From: Bacteroidota bacterium
Lineage (GTDB): Bacteria; Bacteroidota; Bacteroidia; Bacteroidales; UBA932
NCBI GenBank assembly: GCA_029567375.1
Contig: JAKQLB010000369.1
Span: forward strand, 1-45,294
Direction of reading: 5' to 3'
Length of the DNA stretch: 45,294 bases
Within the stretch, counting starts at the first letter, position 1; each line of letters starts with the position of its first letter. Under the pieces are notes generated by a model that was not told the origin of the DNA, ran no database searches, and saw only the letters and a list, made by a program, of their open reading frames with translations. The translations under genes and the position numbers were made by a program. This document shows, in pieces, positions 1-7,690 of this stretch.

Positions 1-1281
1 AGTTTTATTGAATTTCACCCTTTTGAAATAATAAAAAAAGATAGTTCCTATATAAACAATACCGGCTACCACATGAGTAATCGATGCACCTGTTGCTTTA
101 TATTTGGGAATCAATAGAAGACTCAACGACAAGGTGGTAAACCCAACAATCCATGAACTGTTACGCAACGCCTTGCCATCACCCTGTGAGGCAAGATACC
201 TTGAAATGAAATCCGATAAACTATACAACAATGTACCGATGCTTGTAATAAAGGTGAGAAAAATAACCGGTTTAAAGTCGGGTGTATAAAAAAGATTCAC
301 AAATGGTCCCACGATAACCCATAAACAAATCAATCCAAAAAGGGAAAAAGCCCCTGTAACTAAAAACAGTTTTTTGGGGATTGTATTGTAGGTAGCAAAC
401 TTGGCATAGTGAGAAGTTGCAATCACAATAGGAATATAGGATAAAGGTGATGACAGCATAAGTGAAAGGGAATAAAATCCGACATCTACATTGTCGGCAC
501 TAAACCGGCTGATTAAAAGAGGCATCAATGCAGTAAATGCGGTAGAGAACAAATCACCAAAGTAAACGTGGATACCATACTCTTTATTATACCTGAACGC
601 TTCACGCAATCTCTCTTTCAGGTGAGTAAATTTGGGTCTAAGCCTGAATAGTACATAAAGGTAAATAAATAACTGTGTGGTAAGAAAGAACGACCAAACC
701 ACAATAACCGGATTCAGAGTATCGTTGCCTTTGAACAACCAATATATCACACCGGAACAGACGAAAAAGGCAATTCTAGGATAATAACGTGCAATGATGA
801 GCAAGTCGATACGGTTGTTTGCCGGCAATATCTGTTCATAGAGGTGCTTGAAATAATAGATGAAACAAAAGGGGACTATACATAAAAATATTTCTTTAAT
901 ACCTTTCTCGGAGAAATTGGGCATTATGAAAGCCGCCAATACCAGGGAGATGACAATCAATAGATATATCGCACCTAAGTACAATAATCCTATACCATAA
1001 TATTCTCTTCTTTTTTCTTCCGTATCAGCAAGTAATACGGCGCGATTGATAGAGCGAAAAAGACCAAAGTTTAGAACGATAATTGCAAATTCCAGCACGC
1101 GCTGAATATAGAGATAATTGCCATACTGCTCCGCCCCCATATACCTGGTAACCACAATATTGGTCACAAAGCTGAGTGGAAGTGCGATGAAATTCCATAT
1201 GAGCAGACGAAAAGCCTGCTTCGCCTGAAGATTAGCCTTATATCTCTCTTTAAATCCGGATAGTATCTCCTTTACCGACAT
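1..1281 (-). CDS. wzx: Wzx-type oligosaccharide flippase, C-terminus beyond window
   Basis: Open reading frame of 427 codons on the minus strand with no stop before the left edge, so the C-terminus is missing. It begins MSVKEILSGF and is rich in hydrophobic segments, for example around residues 25-45, 85-115, 125-150 and 165-185. The N-terminal 'GAEQYGNYLY' stretch is typical of polysaccharide-export flippases of the MOP superfamily. The family moves undecaprenyl-linked repeat units across the inner membrane. The ATG (1279-1281) shares one base with the TAA stop of the upstream dehydratase gene, indicating translational coupling in one polysaccharide operon. The partner polymerase and most glycosyltransferases would lie to the left of the window. 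The substrate cannot be read from the sequence. Confidence 0.85.
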   Translation of the reverse strand, partial: MSVKEILSGFKERYKANLQAKQAFRLLIWNFIALPLSFVTNIVVTRYMGAEQYGNYLYIQRVLEFAIIVLNFGLFRSINRAVLLADTEEKRREYYGIGLLYLGAIYLLIVISLVLAAFIMPNFSEKGIKEIFLCIVPFCFIYYFKHLYEQILPANNRIDLLIIARYYPRIAFFVCSGVIYWLFKGNDTLNPVIVVWSFFLTTQLFIYLYVLFRLRPKFTHLKERLREAFRYNKEYGIHVYFGDLFSTAFTALMPLLISRFSADNVDVGFYSLSLMLSSPLSYIPIVIATSHYAKFATYNTIPKKLFLVTGAFSLFGLICLWVIVGPFVNLFYTPDFKPVIFLTFITSIGTLLYSLSDFISRYLASQGDGKALRNSSWIVGFTTLSLSLLLIPKYKATGASITHVVAGIVYIGTIFFYYFKRVKFNKT

Positions 1282-2351
1282 TATTCAGAACGAATGGCCT
1301 CTAATTGAGTTCTGGGAATAAGCCCGAGATCCTCTTTAATGAAACGAAGTTTGAGGAGGAGCTCTATCATCCCTTCCACGTCTAACCTGCGTGTGTTGTG
1401 GCTATTATATGGCTCGACCATTTTGGACATAGGGCCTTCAAAATAGGATTTGTCATAATTGAGATCTCGCGCATCACATGGAATGCGATAGTAATCACCC
1501 ATATCTACAGCTTGTGCCATCTCTTCACTGGTAACAAGAGTTTCATATAGTTTCTCACCATGACGGGACCCTATGATTTTAATCTCAGTTGCGCCAAATT
1601 TGGGATCAACTTTAGCGTAAACTGATCTGAGTGCGTGAGCAAGAGTCGTCAGCGTTGCCGCGGGTGCTTTTTGAACGAACATATCACCATTATGACCATG
1701 TGTAAAAGCGTAAACAACCAAATCTACGGCGTCATCAAGAGTCATCATAAACCTAGTCATCTCAGGGTTGGTAATGGTAATGGGATTGCCCTGTTCCATT
1801 TGCTCCACCCAAAGAGGAATAACTGATCCGCGGGAAGCCATTACATTTCCATAACGCGTACAACATATCTTAGTACGAGCTCCATCACCTAACTCGCGTC
1901 CCTTTGCAATAGCTACCTTTTCCATCATTGCCTTGGAAACACCCATCGCATTTATGGGATATGCAGCTTTATCGGTGCTCAACACAACTACATTTTTCAC
2001 ACCATGTTGAATGGCGGAATCCAACACATTTTCAGTGCCCAGAACATTTGTGCGCACTGCCTGCATGGGAAAAAACTCACATGAAGGCACTTGCTTCAGT
2101 GCTGCCGCTTGAAAAACATAATCCACTCCGGTCATTACATTATCCACACTTCGCTTATCTCGCACATCTCCGATATAGAACTTCACTTTCGGATTTTGCA
2201 ATCGATGACGCATATCATCCTGCTTTTTTTCATCTCTACTAAAAATACGAATCTCTTTAATATCTGTATCCAGAAAGCGCCTTAAGACTGCATTCCCGAA
2301 TGATCCGGTGCCTCCTGTAATTAGGAGCGTTTTATCTGTAAAGGGTGTCAT
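1281..2351 (-). CDS. CapE/WbjB/FnlA-type UDP-GlcNAc 4,6-dehydratase (SDR)
   Basis: An extended short-chain dehydrogenase of about 356 residues. The NAD(P)-binding motif GGTGSFG is at residues 13-19 and the STDK motif at 125-128. The usual YxxxK is replaced by MGVSK (136-140). This Met-for-Tyr change is characteristic of the CapE/WbjB/FnlA enzymes that dehydrate and epimerise UDP-GlcNAc in the first step towards UDP-FucNAc, and separates them from PglF/PseB dehydratases. I start at the ATG at 2349-2351, because the conserved fold begins there; an in-frame ATG twelve codons upstream lies in AT-rich DNA. The FnlB and FnlC partners are not in the window, so the end product is open. Its stop overlaps the wzx start. 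Confidence 0.85.
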   Translation of the reverse strand: MTPFTDKTLLITGGTGSFGNAVLRRFLDTDIKEIRIFSRDEKKQDDMRHRLQNPKVKFYIGDVRDKRSVDNVMTGVDYVFQAAALKQVPSCEFFPMQAVRTNVLGTENVLDSAIQHGVKNVVVLSTDKAAYPINAMGVSKAMMEKVAIAKGRELGDGARTKICCTRYGNVMASRGSVIPLWVEQMEQGNPITITNPEMTRFMMTLDDAVDLVVYAFTHGHNGDMFVQKAPAATLTTLAHALRSVYAKVDPKFGATEIKIIGSRHGEKLYETLVTSEEMAQAVDMGDYYRIPCDARDLNYDKSYFEGPMSKMVEPYNSHNTRRLDVEGMIELLLKLRFIKEDLGLIPRTQLEAIRSE

Positions 2352-2421
2352 ATTTTTATTTATTTTAATTATATTTCGTAATAGCAAATTTCGATATTCT
2401 TACCTTCCCTATCGTAATTGT

Positions 2422-3435
2422 TTATTTCAAGTTATTCCAATACCATTCACAGGCCTGTTCAAACCCTTCCAAAGCACTATATTGCGGATTATACCCCAAA
2501 ATTCTTTTAGCTTTCTCAATAGATGCTTGTGAATGGGGTATATCTCCTTTTCTGTTTTCTCCAAAGACTGGCTGTATAGAGGCTATTTCAGGATCAAACT
2601 TAGATAAGTTTGTCCTGAGACAATCAAAGAGTTGCAATAAGGTAGTATTGCCCCCATAAGCTATATTAAAAACCAGGTCCAACGAAGCATTTAAGGGTAA
2701 ATTCATATTATATAGCCCCGAATGTTTTACAATAGTCTCCTTAGGTGTAATCATCGCCAGTTCATTGGCTTGTATTACATTATCAATATATGTAAAGTCT
2801 CGCGAATAGGTACCGTCACCATTTATAATAGGAGATTCATGATTGATAAAAGCTTTAACCCATAATGGGATAACGGCTGCATAAGCTCCATTTGGATCTT
2901 GCCTGCGACCAAAAACATTAAAATAACGCAGTCCTATCGTTTCCAAACCATATAAGTCAGAGAACACATTGGCATACAATTCGTTCACAAATTTTGTAAT
3001 GGCATAGGGCGAAAGGGGACGTCCGATATTGTGTTCTATTTTAGGCAACTCTTTGCTATCGCCATAAGTTGAAGAGCTTGCAGCATAAACAAATCTCTTT
3101 ATACCGGCATCTCTTGTGGCTACGAGCATATTAAGAAAGCCATCTATGTTGGTGGCATTTGTCGCTATCGGATTGTTGATGCTACGCGGCACTGAGCCAA
3201 GTGCTGCCTGATGAAGTACTGCATCACAGCCTTTTACTGCCTTTTTGCAAACTTCCATGTCACGAATATCTCCCTCAACAAAAGTGAAGTTGGGCTCAAT
3301 CAGCAACGGTTCTATATTGCGCTTAAATCCTGTAGCGAGATTATCCAAACAAACAACATCGTAACCTTTTTGTACAAAATATTCGCAAAGATTACTCCCT
3401 ATAAATCCGGCACCCCCGGTTATTAGTATTTTCAT
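2422..3435 (-). CDS. wbpP: WbpP/TviC-type UDP-N-acetylhexosamine 4-epimerase
   Basis: An SDR nucleotide-sugar epimerase of about 337 residues. GGAGFIG is at residues 7-13, an AALGSVPRS stretch at 77-85, the catalytic Ser in AASSSTYG (118-125) and the YAITK dyad at 144-148. The GSVPRS and SSSTYGDS signatures point to the WbpP/TviC/Gne branch, which interconverts UDP-GlcNAc and UDP-GalNAc or their uronic acids, rather than to GalE. An ATG four codons upstream (3447) is also possible; I prefer the one that opens MKILITGG. In the operon it probably supplies a galacto-configured amino sugar. The exact substrate (UDP-GlcNAc, UDP-GlcNAcA or the diacetamido uronic acid) is not fixed by sequence alone. 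Confidence 0.85.
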   Translation of the reverse strand: MKILITGGAGFIGSNLCEYFVQKGYDVVCLDNLATGFKRNIEPLLIEPNFTFVEGDIRDMEVCKKAVKGCDAVLHQAALGSVPRSINNPIATNATNIDGFLNMLVATRDAGIKRFVYAASSSTYGDSKELPKIEHNIGRPLSPYAITKFVNELYANVFSDLYGLETIGLRYFNVFGRRQDPNGAYAAVIPLWVKAFINHESPIINGDGTYSRDFTYIDNVIQANELAMITPKETIVKHSGLYNMNLPLNASLDLVFNIAYGGNTTLLQLFDCLRTNLSKFDPEIASIQPVFGENRKGDIPHSQASIEKAKRILGYNPQYSALEGFEQACEWYWNNLK

Positions 3436-3473
3436 TGTTTTATTCATTTGTATCGGATATTCAGACCGTTTTC

Positions 3474-4988
3474 TTACTGACTCCTCTTCCCTTTCACCAC
3501 AATATTACGTAATATTTTCCAAAAGTACCTCCAATCGGTACGTATTGGGCTTTTAAAATATGCATTTAAATATTTCCGTTCGCTCTCTTGTATCTCTTCC
3601 AAGGTTTTCGGCATATCTGCATAGAAAGGTGGCAGAAGTCCCGGTTTGGTTTTGATTCGCAACTCTTTCAAATCTTCATCATAAAGATTGAGATAATGAG
3701 CACTTAATGGACGCACCCCTACTATTTTAAGTTCACCTTTCATCCAATTGATCAACATGGGCAGTTCATCCATCCAGGTTTTCCGCAAAAAACGACCTAA
3801 GGGAGTTACCCTGTAATCGTCTAATATCTTTCCTCCTGTTGCAAGCCCCTGCTGTTTATAAATATAGGGTTGCAAATATTCGGAATAGGCATACATGGTT
3901 CTGAATTTATAAACACCTATGATCTTGCCTCCCTTTCCCTGTCGCTGCAGACGAATCAACATGCCGTTTGAAGGTTTATCGTCACGAATAGGCTCTTTTA
4001 TCTTGGTGGCAACCATATAAAATCGTCCGTTGTACACCTCTTCATGTATTACCTCAAATCCTGCCCGATATAGTCTTCCCAACACTTCTACACGTGTCAA
4101 TACCCGCGACCTGCCGCCCGTAACCCAAAAATAGAAAGGGCGTGTAAATGAAAGTTTTGAACAGACACGATGCCAGAAAAAATCCAACGCATAGACCATT
4201 CTATTGATAACCGGCGGACTTTGTCGTAAGACCTTTTCACGATGCAATGCAGATGTTACACAGTGACAGGCGATGCGCCCTCTGTCTGACAAACTCTGAT
4301 TGATATTTGCAAATAATGTGTTGATATGCCTGATTCTGTTTAATGAGCGCAAATATACAACCAAATGTGGGTCTTTCAGCCTGGAATAGAGTACCACTTC
4401 CGGATTGCTGCTTTCTAAAAACATGGTGTCATCGGAAAATAGATGTTCCATTGCCCTCATCTTATCTCCAAAATTGTCAATATCCCGCGGCATTTCCCAA
4501 ATAAGGGATATTATTTTTTCCACATCTCCATTTATAGGAGCCTCCTTCTTATCTTCCAAAGGATTTACACCTTTCTCCTGCACATCATCCAAAACGGGCT
4601 CTTCGTAAAAATATGGTATCTTTTGATATACAAATCTTCTGAAAAGGGCATAAAGCAACACCTCCAGAAGTATAGTAATCACCAATACGGTAACCATGGA
4701 GTAATGGTATTGCCATCCCGGGATAATAAGTCTGTAAAGCAGAAAAATGAGAAAACCTGCAAAAACCGTTTGCAGAAATATCCCCATCCATGCATACCAC
4801 ATTCGTTTATAATAACTGAAGCGCAATTTTTGTGAAATAACCCCTAAAATCACCCATAACAAAGCAGATAATAGAGGGTAATACCAATGAGGCAATTTGC
4901 CAAATTGATATAGTAATCCAAAGGCAAATAGGGCAATTATAAAATCGCTGACTAAAATAAGAATCTTATGTCTCGTAACTCTTATCAC
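3474..4988 (-). CDS. Chimeric polyprenyl-phosphate sugar-1-phosphate transferase
   Basis: A 504-residue inner-membrane protein. Four hydrophobic helices lie at about 8-28, 36-53, 65-89 and 95-120. A soluble middle region follows (about 155-330) whose last part (about 225-330) resembles the C-terminal half of a SAM-methyltransferase Rossmann fold without an obvious SAM-binding start. The C-terminal catalytic core of bacterial sugar transferases (PF02397) spans about 340-500, with KFRTM (361-365), DELP (407-410, the catalytic Asp-Glu pair) and VGVRP (423-427). The re-entrant membrane helix that normally opens this core (the KRxxD...P...IK segment) seems absent; the middle region runs straight into the QRxGKGG loop. 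The expected role is to load the first sugar phosphate onto undecaprenyl phosphate. It overlaps wbpE by four bases (ATGA). Confidence 0.8.
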   Translation of the reverse strand: MIRVTRHKILILVSDFIIALFAFGLLYQFGKLPHWYYPLLSALLWVILGVISQKLRFSYYKRMWYAWMGIFLQTVFAGFLIFLLYRLIIPGWQYHYSMVTVLVITILLEVLLYALFRRFVYQKIPYFYEEPVLDDVQEKGVNPLEDKKEAPINGDVEKIISLIWEMPRDIDNFGDKMRAMEHLFSDDTMFLESSNPEVVLYSRLKDPHLVVYLRSLNRIRHINTLFANINQSLSDRGRIACHCVTSALHREKVLRQSPPVINRMVYALDFFWHRVCSKLSFTRPFYFWVTGGRSRVLTRVEVLGRLYRAGFEVIHEEVYNGRFYMVATKIKEPIRDDKPSNGMLIRLQRQGKGGKIIGVYKFRTMYAYSEYLQPYIYKQQGLATGGKILDDYRVTPLGRFLRKTWMDELPMLINWMKGELKIVGVRPLSAHYLNLYDEDLKELRIKTKPGLLPPFYADMPKTLEEIQESERKYLNAYFKSPIRTDWRYFWKILRNIVVKGKRSQ

Positions 4989-6109
4989 ACGTATGATACT
5001 ACAAATTTACAAACCTTCTCTATATCCTCTCTTGTGATATAGGGGTGTATAGGCAATGACAGCACCGTACCACATATCCTTTGTGTAACCGGATTGCTGT
5101 CGGCAGGATAATTTAAATCTTTATAGGCAGTTTGACCATGCATAGGGGTTGGATAATAAATCATACTGGGAATACCCTGTTCTTTCAGATAGGCCTGTAG
5201 GCCATCTCTCTGTTCTCTGTTTTTCAACTGAATGGTGTATTGCGCCCAGCTGGAGTAGTACCCTTCCGGGATTACGGGTGTTTTTACTATGCCTTTCAGT
5301 TTCTCCGTATAGAGAGCCGCAGCTTTGTTTATATCTTCCACTTCATATTTTTTAAAAGCGTCAAACTTCACTTGCAGAATGGCAGCTTGCAGAGTATCCA
5401 ATCTGGAGTTTAAACCGATGCGAACATTGTCGTATTTGAATGAACCCTTGCCATGTACCCTCAAAGAATCCATGATTTTGGCCCACTCATCATTATTGGT
5501 GAACACTGCTCCGCCATCGCCATAGCAACCGAGCGGTTTTGCAGGGAAAAATGAAGTTGTAGAGATATCTCCGAAACTGCAAGCCATGCGATCGTTTATT
5601 TTTCCGCCAAAGCCTTGTGCTCCATCTTCCAAAATGAGCAAATTGTACTTGTCTGCGATTTTCTTTACAGCATAATAATCGGCAGGGAGTCCGAATAAAT
5701 CCACTGTAATAATCACCCTGGGAGTCAGCTTCCCTTCTTTTATGGTTTTTTCAATGGCTTTTTCAAGACTTTTTACATCTATGTTGAATGTATCTTCGTC
5801 TATATCTATAAAAACGGGTGTAGCACCCTCTAAAGAGACAACTTCAGCCGATGCAAAGAAGGTGAAATCGGGTACGAATACGGCATCGCCTGCTCCAATG
5901 CCCCAGGCTTTAAGAGCAAGAGTAAGTGCATCCGTTCCGTTGGCACACGAAATGCAGTACTTGACGCCCACATATTCCGCCAAAGAAGCCTCCAACTCTT
6001 TTACTGCTTTACCCATAATGTAGCCGCCAGAAGCAGCCGTATCTATCATAGCCTTATCTATTTCCGGCTTTAAGACATTATACTGTTTTACTAAATCTCT
6101 GAATTGCAT
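4985..6109 (-). CDS. wbpE: WbpE-type PLP aminotransferase (DegT/DnrJ/EryC1 family)
   Basis: A sugar aminotransferase of 374 residues. The ANGTDAL cofactor-phosphate motif is at 56-62, EDGAQGFGG at 161-169, and the Schiff-base Lys191 lies in FFPAKPLGCYGDGG, the signature of the WbpE/PorR branch. The family transfers the amino group of glutamate to C3 of UDP-3-keto-GlcNAcA, giving UDP-GlcNAc(3NH2)A. Its place between WbpD and the sugar transferase, and the WbpA and WbpB genes upstream, support that substrate. The Porphyromonas gingivalis homologue PorR is needed for A-LPS and for anchoring type IX secreted cargo. Four bases separate it from wbpD and it overlaps the next gene by four bases. Confidence 0.92.
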   Translation of the reverse strand: MQFRDLVKQYNVLKPEIDKAMIDTAASGGYIMGKAVKELEASLAEYVGVKYCISCANGTDALTLALKAWGIGAGDAVFVPDFTFFASAEVVSLEGATPVFIDIDEDTFNIDVKSLEKAIEKTIKEGKLTPRVIITVDLFGLPADYYAVKKIADKYNLLILEDGAQGFGGKINDRMACSFGDISTTSFFPAKPLGCYGDGGAVFTNNDEWAKIMDSLRVHGKGSFKYDNVRIGLNSRLDTLQAAILQVKFDAFKKYEVEDINKAAALYTEKLKGIVKTPVIPEGYYSSWAQYTIQLKNREQRDGLQAYLKEQGIPSMIYYPTPMHGQTAYKDLNYPADSNPVTQRICGTVLSLPIHPYITREDIEKVCKFVVSYV

Positions 6110-6113
6110 GGTT

Positions 6114-6680
6114 TTATTTGATGTCTTTTAATCCGTTATTTGATTCTTTATATTTTTTTCCACATTTGGGACAAACTAAATTGTCAGGCAGACGTTCTCC
6201 ACATTCACATACCCAGCCAATCTGCTTGGCAGGTACTCCTGCCATAAGTGCATGGTCTTTGACATCTTTGGTGACTACCGCTCCGGCAGCTATCAATGCA
6301 CACCGCCCTACAGTGTGTCCGCAGACGATGGTTGCATTTGCTCCAATTGAGGCTCCCCATTTAACCAGAGTTTTATCATAAACCCCGTGAACAGGATAGT
6401 GGGCACGTGGTATGGTCACGTTGGTAAATACGCATGAAGGGCCACAGAAAACATTGTCCTCCAATTCCACACCCTCATATACCGAAACGTTGTTCTGTAT
6501 TCGCACTCCGTTTCCAATCTTTACATTGTTGGCCACATTCACATTTTGTCCGAGCGAACAATTTTCACCCAGTATGGCATTTTTTTGAATATGACAGAAA
6601 TGCCAAATTTTTGTACCCTTTCCTATTGTTACATTTTCATCGATGTAACTGCTTTCGTGAACAAAATAATCCTTTTCCAC
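6114..6680 (-). CDS. wbpD: WbpD-type N-acetyltransferase with C-terminal zinc ribbon
   Basis: A 188-residue left-handed beta-helix acyltransferase: hexapeptide repeats run from about residue 12 to 150, ending in the typical MAGVPAKQIGW turn. The family acetylates the C3 amino group of UDP-GlcNAc(3NH2)A using acetyl-CoA, the last step to UDP-GlcNAc(3NAc)A. After the helix there is a short tail with Cys158, Cys160, Cys170 and Cys173 (CxC...CxxC), which looks like a small zinc ribbon. The start is GTG at 6678-6680, overlapping the TAG of wbpB by one base, so translation is probably coupled. No in-frame ATG nearby would keep the conserved N-terminus. Confidence 0.9.
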   Translation of the reverse strand: MEKDYFVHESSYIDENVTIGKGTKIWHFCHIQKNAILGENCSLGQNVNVANNVKIGNGVRIQNNVSVYEGVELEDNVFCGPSCVFTNVTIPRAHYPVHGVYDKTLVKWGASIGANATIVCGHTVGRCALIAAGAVVTKDVKDHALMAGVPAKQIGWVCECGERLPDNLVCPKCGKKYKESNNGLKDIK

Positions 6681-7636
6681 TATTGTTTTTCGTCAATTAA
6701 TTCCTGTGCCTTCTCCAGTACCTTCACCACTTCATACCCTGACCGTCCATCGGCAATTTCAATTTTTTTATCCAGATTCTCCACAAAATATTTTAACTCC
6801 TCGGTAAGAGGTTGCTTTTTTTCATATGGAATAATCTCGGTCGGATTTTCAACCTTAATCGGAATCCCCTGTTCAAACTCGATATGTTTGTTGTAGAATT
6901 TGATCTCTTTTTCAGGCGATGAATCTTCGAAAGAAATCATACCTCTGCTTCCAATTACCACCATGCGGTGTTCTTTGAAGGGATGAAGCCAGGAGACAAA
7001 AATATGAGCGTGAATATTATTTGGGTAGGTCAGTTGCGTTATAGTGTAGTCATACACATTTTTCTGCAAAAACTTTGCTCCTTTAGATTCGATGCACTGA
7101 GAGACCTCTCCGACAAAATAGTTCAAAACTGAAATGTCGTGCGGCGCAAAAGACCAAAACACGTTTTCCTCAGTTCGTACCGTACCCAAATTCAATCGAT
7201 TGGAGTAGATATAATAGAGTTCTCCAATTTTTCCGTTATCTATCAACTCTTTAATTTTGACAATTGCAGGATGAAAGAGCAGGACGTGACCCACCATAAG
7301 TTGCGCACCTTTCGCTTTGGCTAACTCTACCAATTCGAGCGAAGTTTCGGAAGAGAGCGTCATAGGTTTTTCCACCAATACGCTTTTTCCGTGTTCCAAC
7401 AACAGTTTGGCGATATCGTAATGAAGCGGCGCAGGTGCAGCTATTGTAAATCCGTCAAAATTCTCTTTAAGAGCCATTTCTACATCCTGAAAACCTTTTA
7501 CCGGATATTGCTCCAAAAGTTCTCGCAATCTTTTAGGATTGGCCTCGACGATGCCACCCAAATTTCCCATTTCAAAGAGTGTACGGATGTGATTCTCTCC
7601 CCATCTGCCACCACCTATTACGCAAATGTTCTTCAT
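6680..7636 (-). CDS. wbpB: WbpB-type UDP-sugar 3-dehydrogenase (Gfo/Idh/MocA family)
   Basis: A 318-residue oxidoreductase. The Rossmann motif GGGRWGENH is at residues 8-16, the family EKP motif at 89-91, and the FAPHD catalytic-site His166 and Asp167 follow. WbpB enzymes oxidise C3 of UDP-GlcNAcA to a ketone, working with the aminotransferase WbpE. The enzyme is unusual because its NAD is recycled during turnover with 2-oxoglutarate. The adjacency of wbpD, wbpE and wbpA makes this assignment much stronger than the broad family alone. A hairpin with a T-run lies in its leader (7656-7684), so its expression may be separated from that of wbpA. Confidence 0.9.
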   Translation of the reverse strand: MKNICVIGGGRWGENHIRTLFEMGNLGGIVEANPKRLRELLEQYPVKGFQDVEMALKENFDGFTIAAPAPLHYDIAKLLLEHGKSVLVEKPMTLSSETSLELVELAKAKGAQLMVGHVLLFHPAIVKIKELIDNGKIGELYYIYSNRLNLGTVRTEENVFWSFAPHDISVLNYFVGEVSQCIESKGAKFLQKNVYDYTITQLTYPNNIHAHIFVSWLHPFKEHRMVVIGSRGMISFEDSSPEKEIKFYNKHIEFEQGIPIKVENPTEIIPYEKKQPLTEELKYFVENLDKKIEIADGRSGYEVVKVLEKAQELIDEKQ

Positions 7637-7655
7637 AGTTATGAATCATTACATT

Positions 7656-7684
7656 AATTAAAAAGACGTGGTCGCCACGTCTTT
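7656..7684 (-). terminator. Intrinsic terminator or attenuator between wbpA and wbpB
   Basis: On the minus strand a perfect 10-bp stem (AAAGACGTGG paired with CCACGTCTTT) with a three-base CGA loop is followed directly by more Ts (TTTTTAATT). It lies just after the wbpA stop and 20-50 bases before the wbpB start. This is the form of a Rho-independent terminator for wbpA transcripts. Because the downstream wbp genes appear to belong to the same pathway, partial read-through or a second promoter is likely. Confidence 0.75.
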
Positions 7685-7690
7685 ACAATA

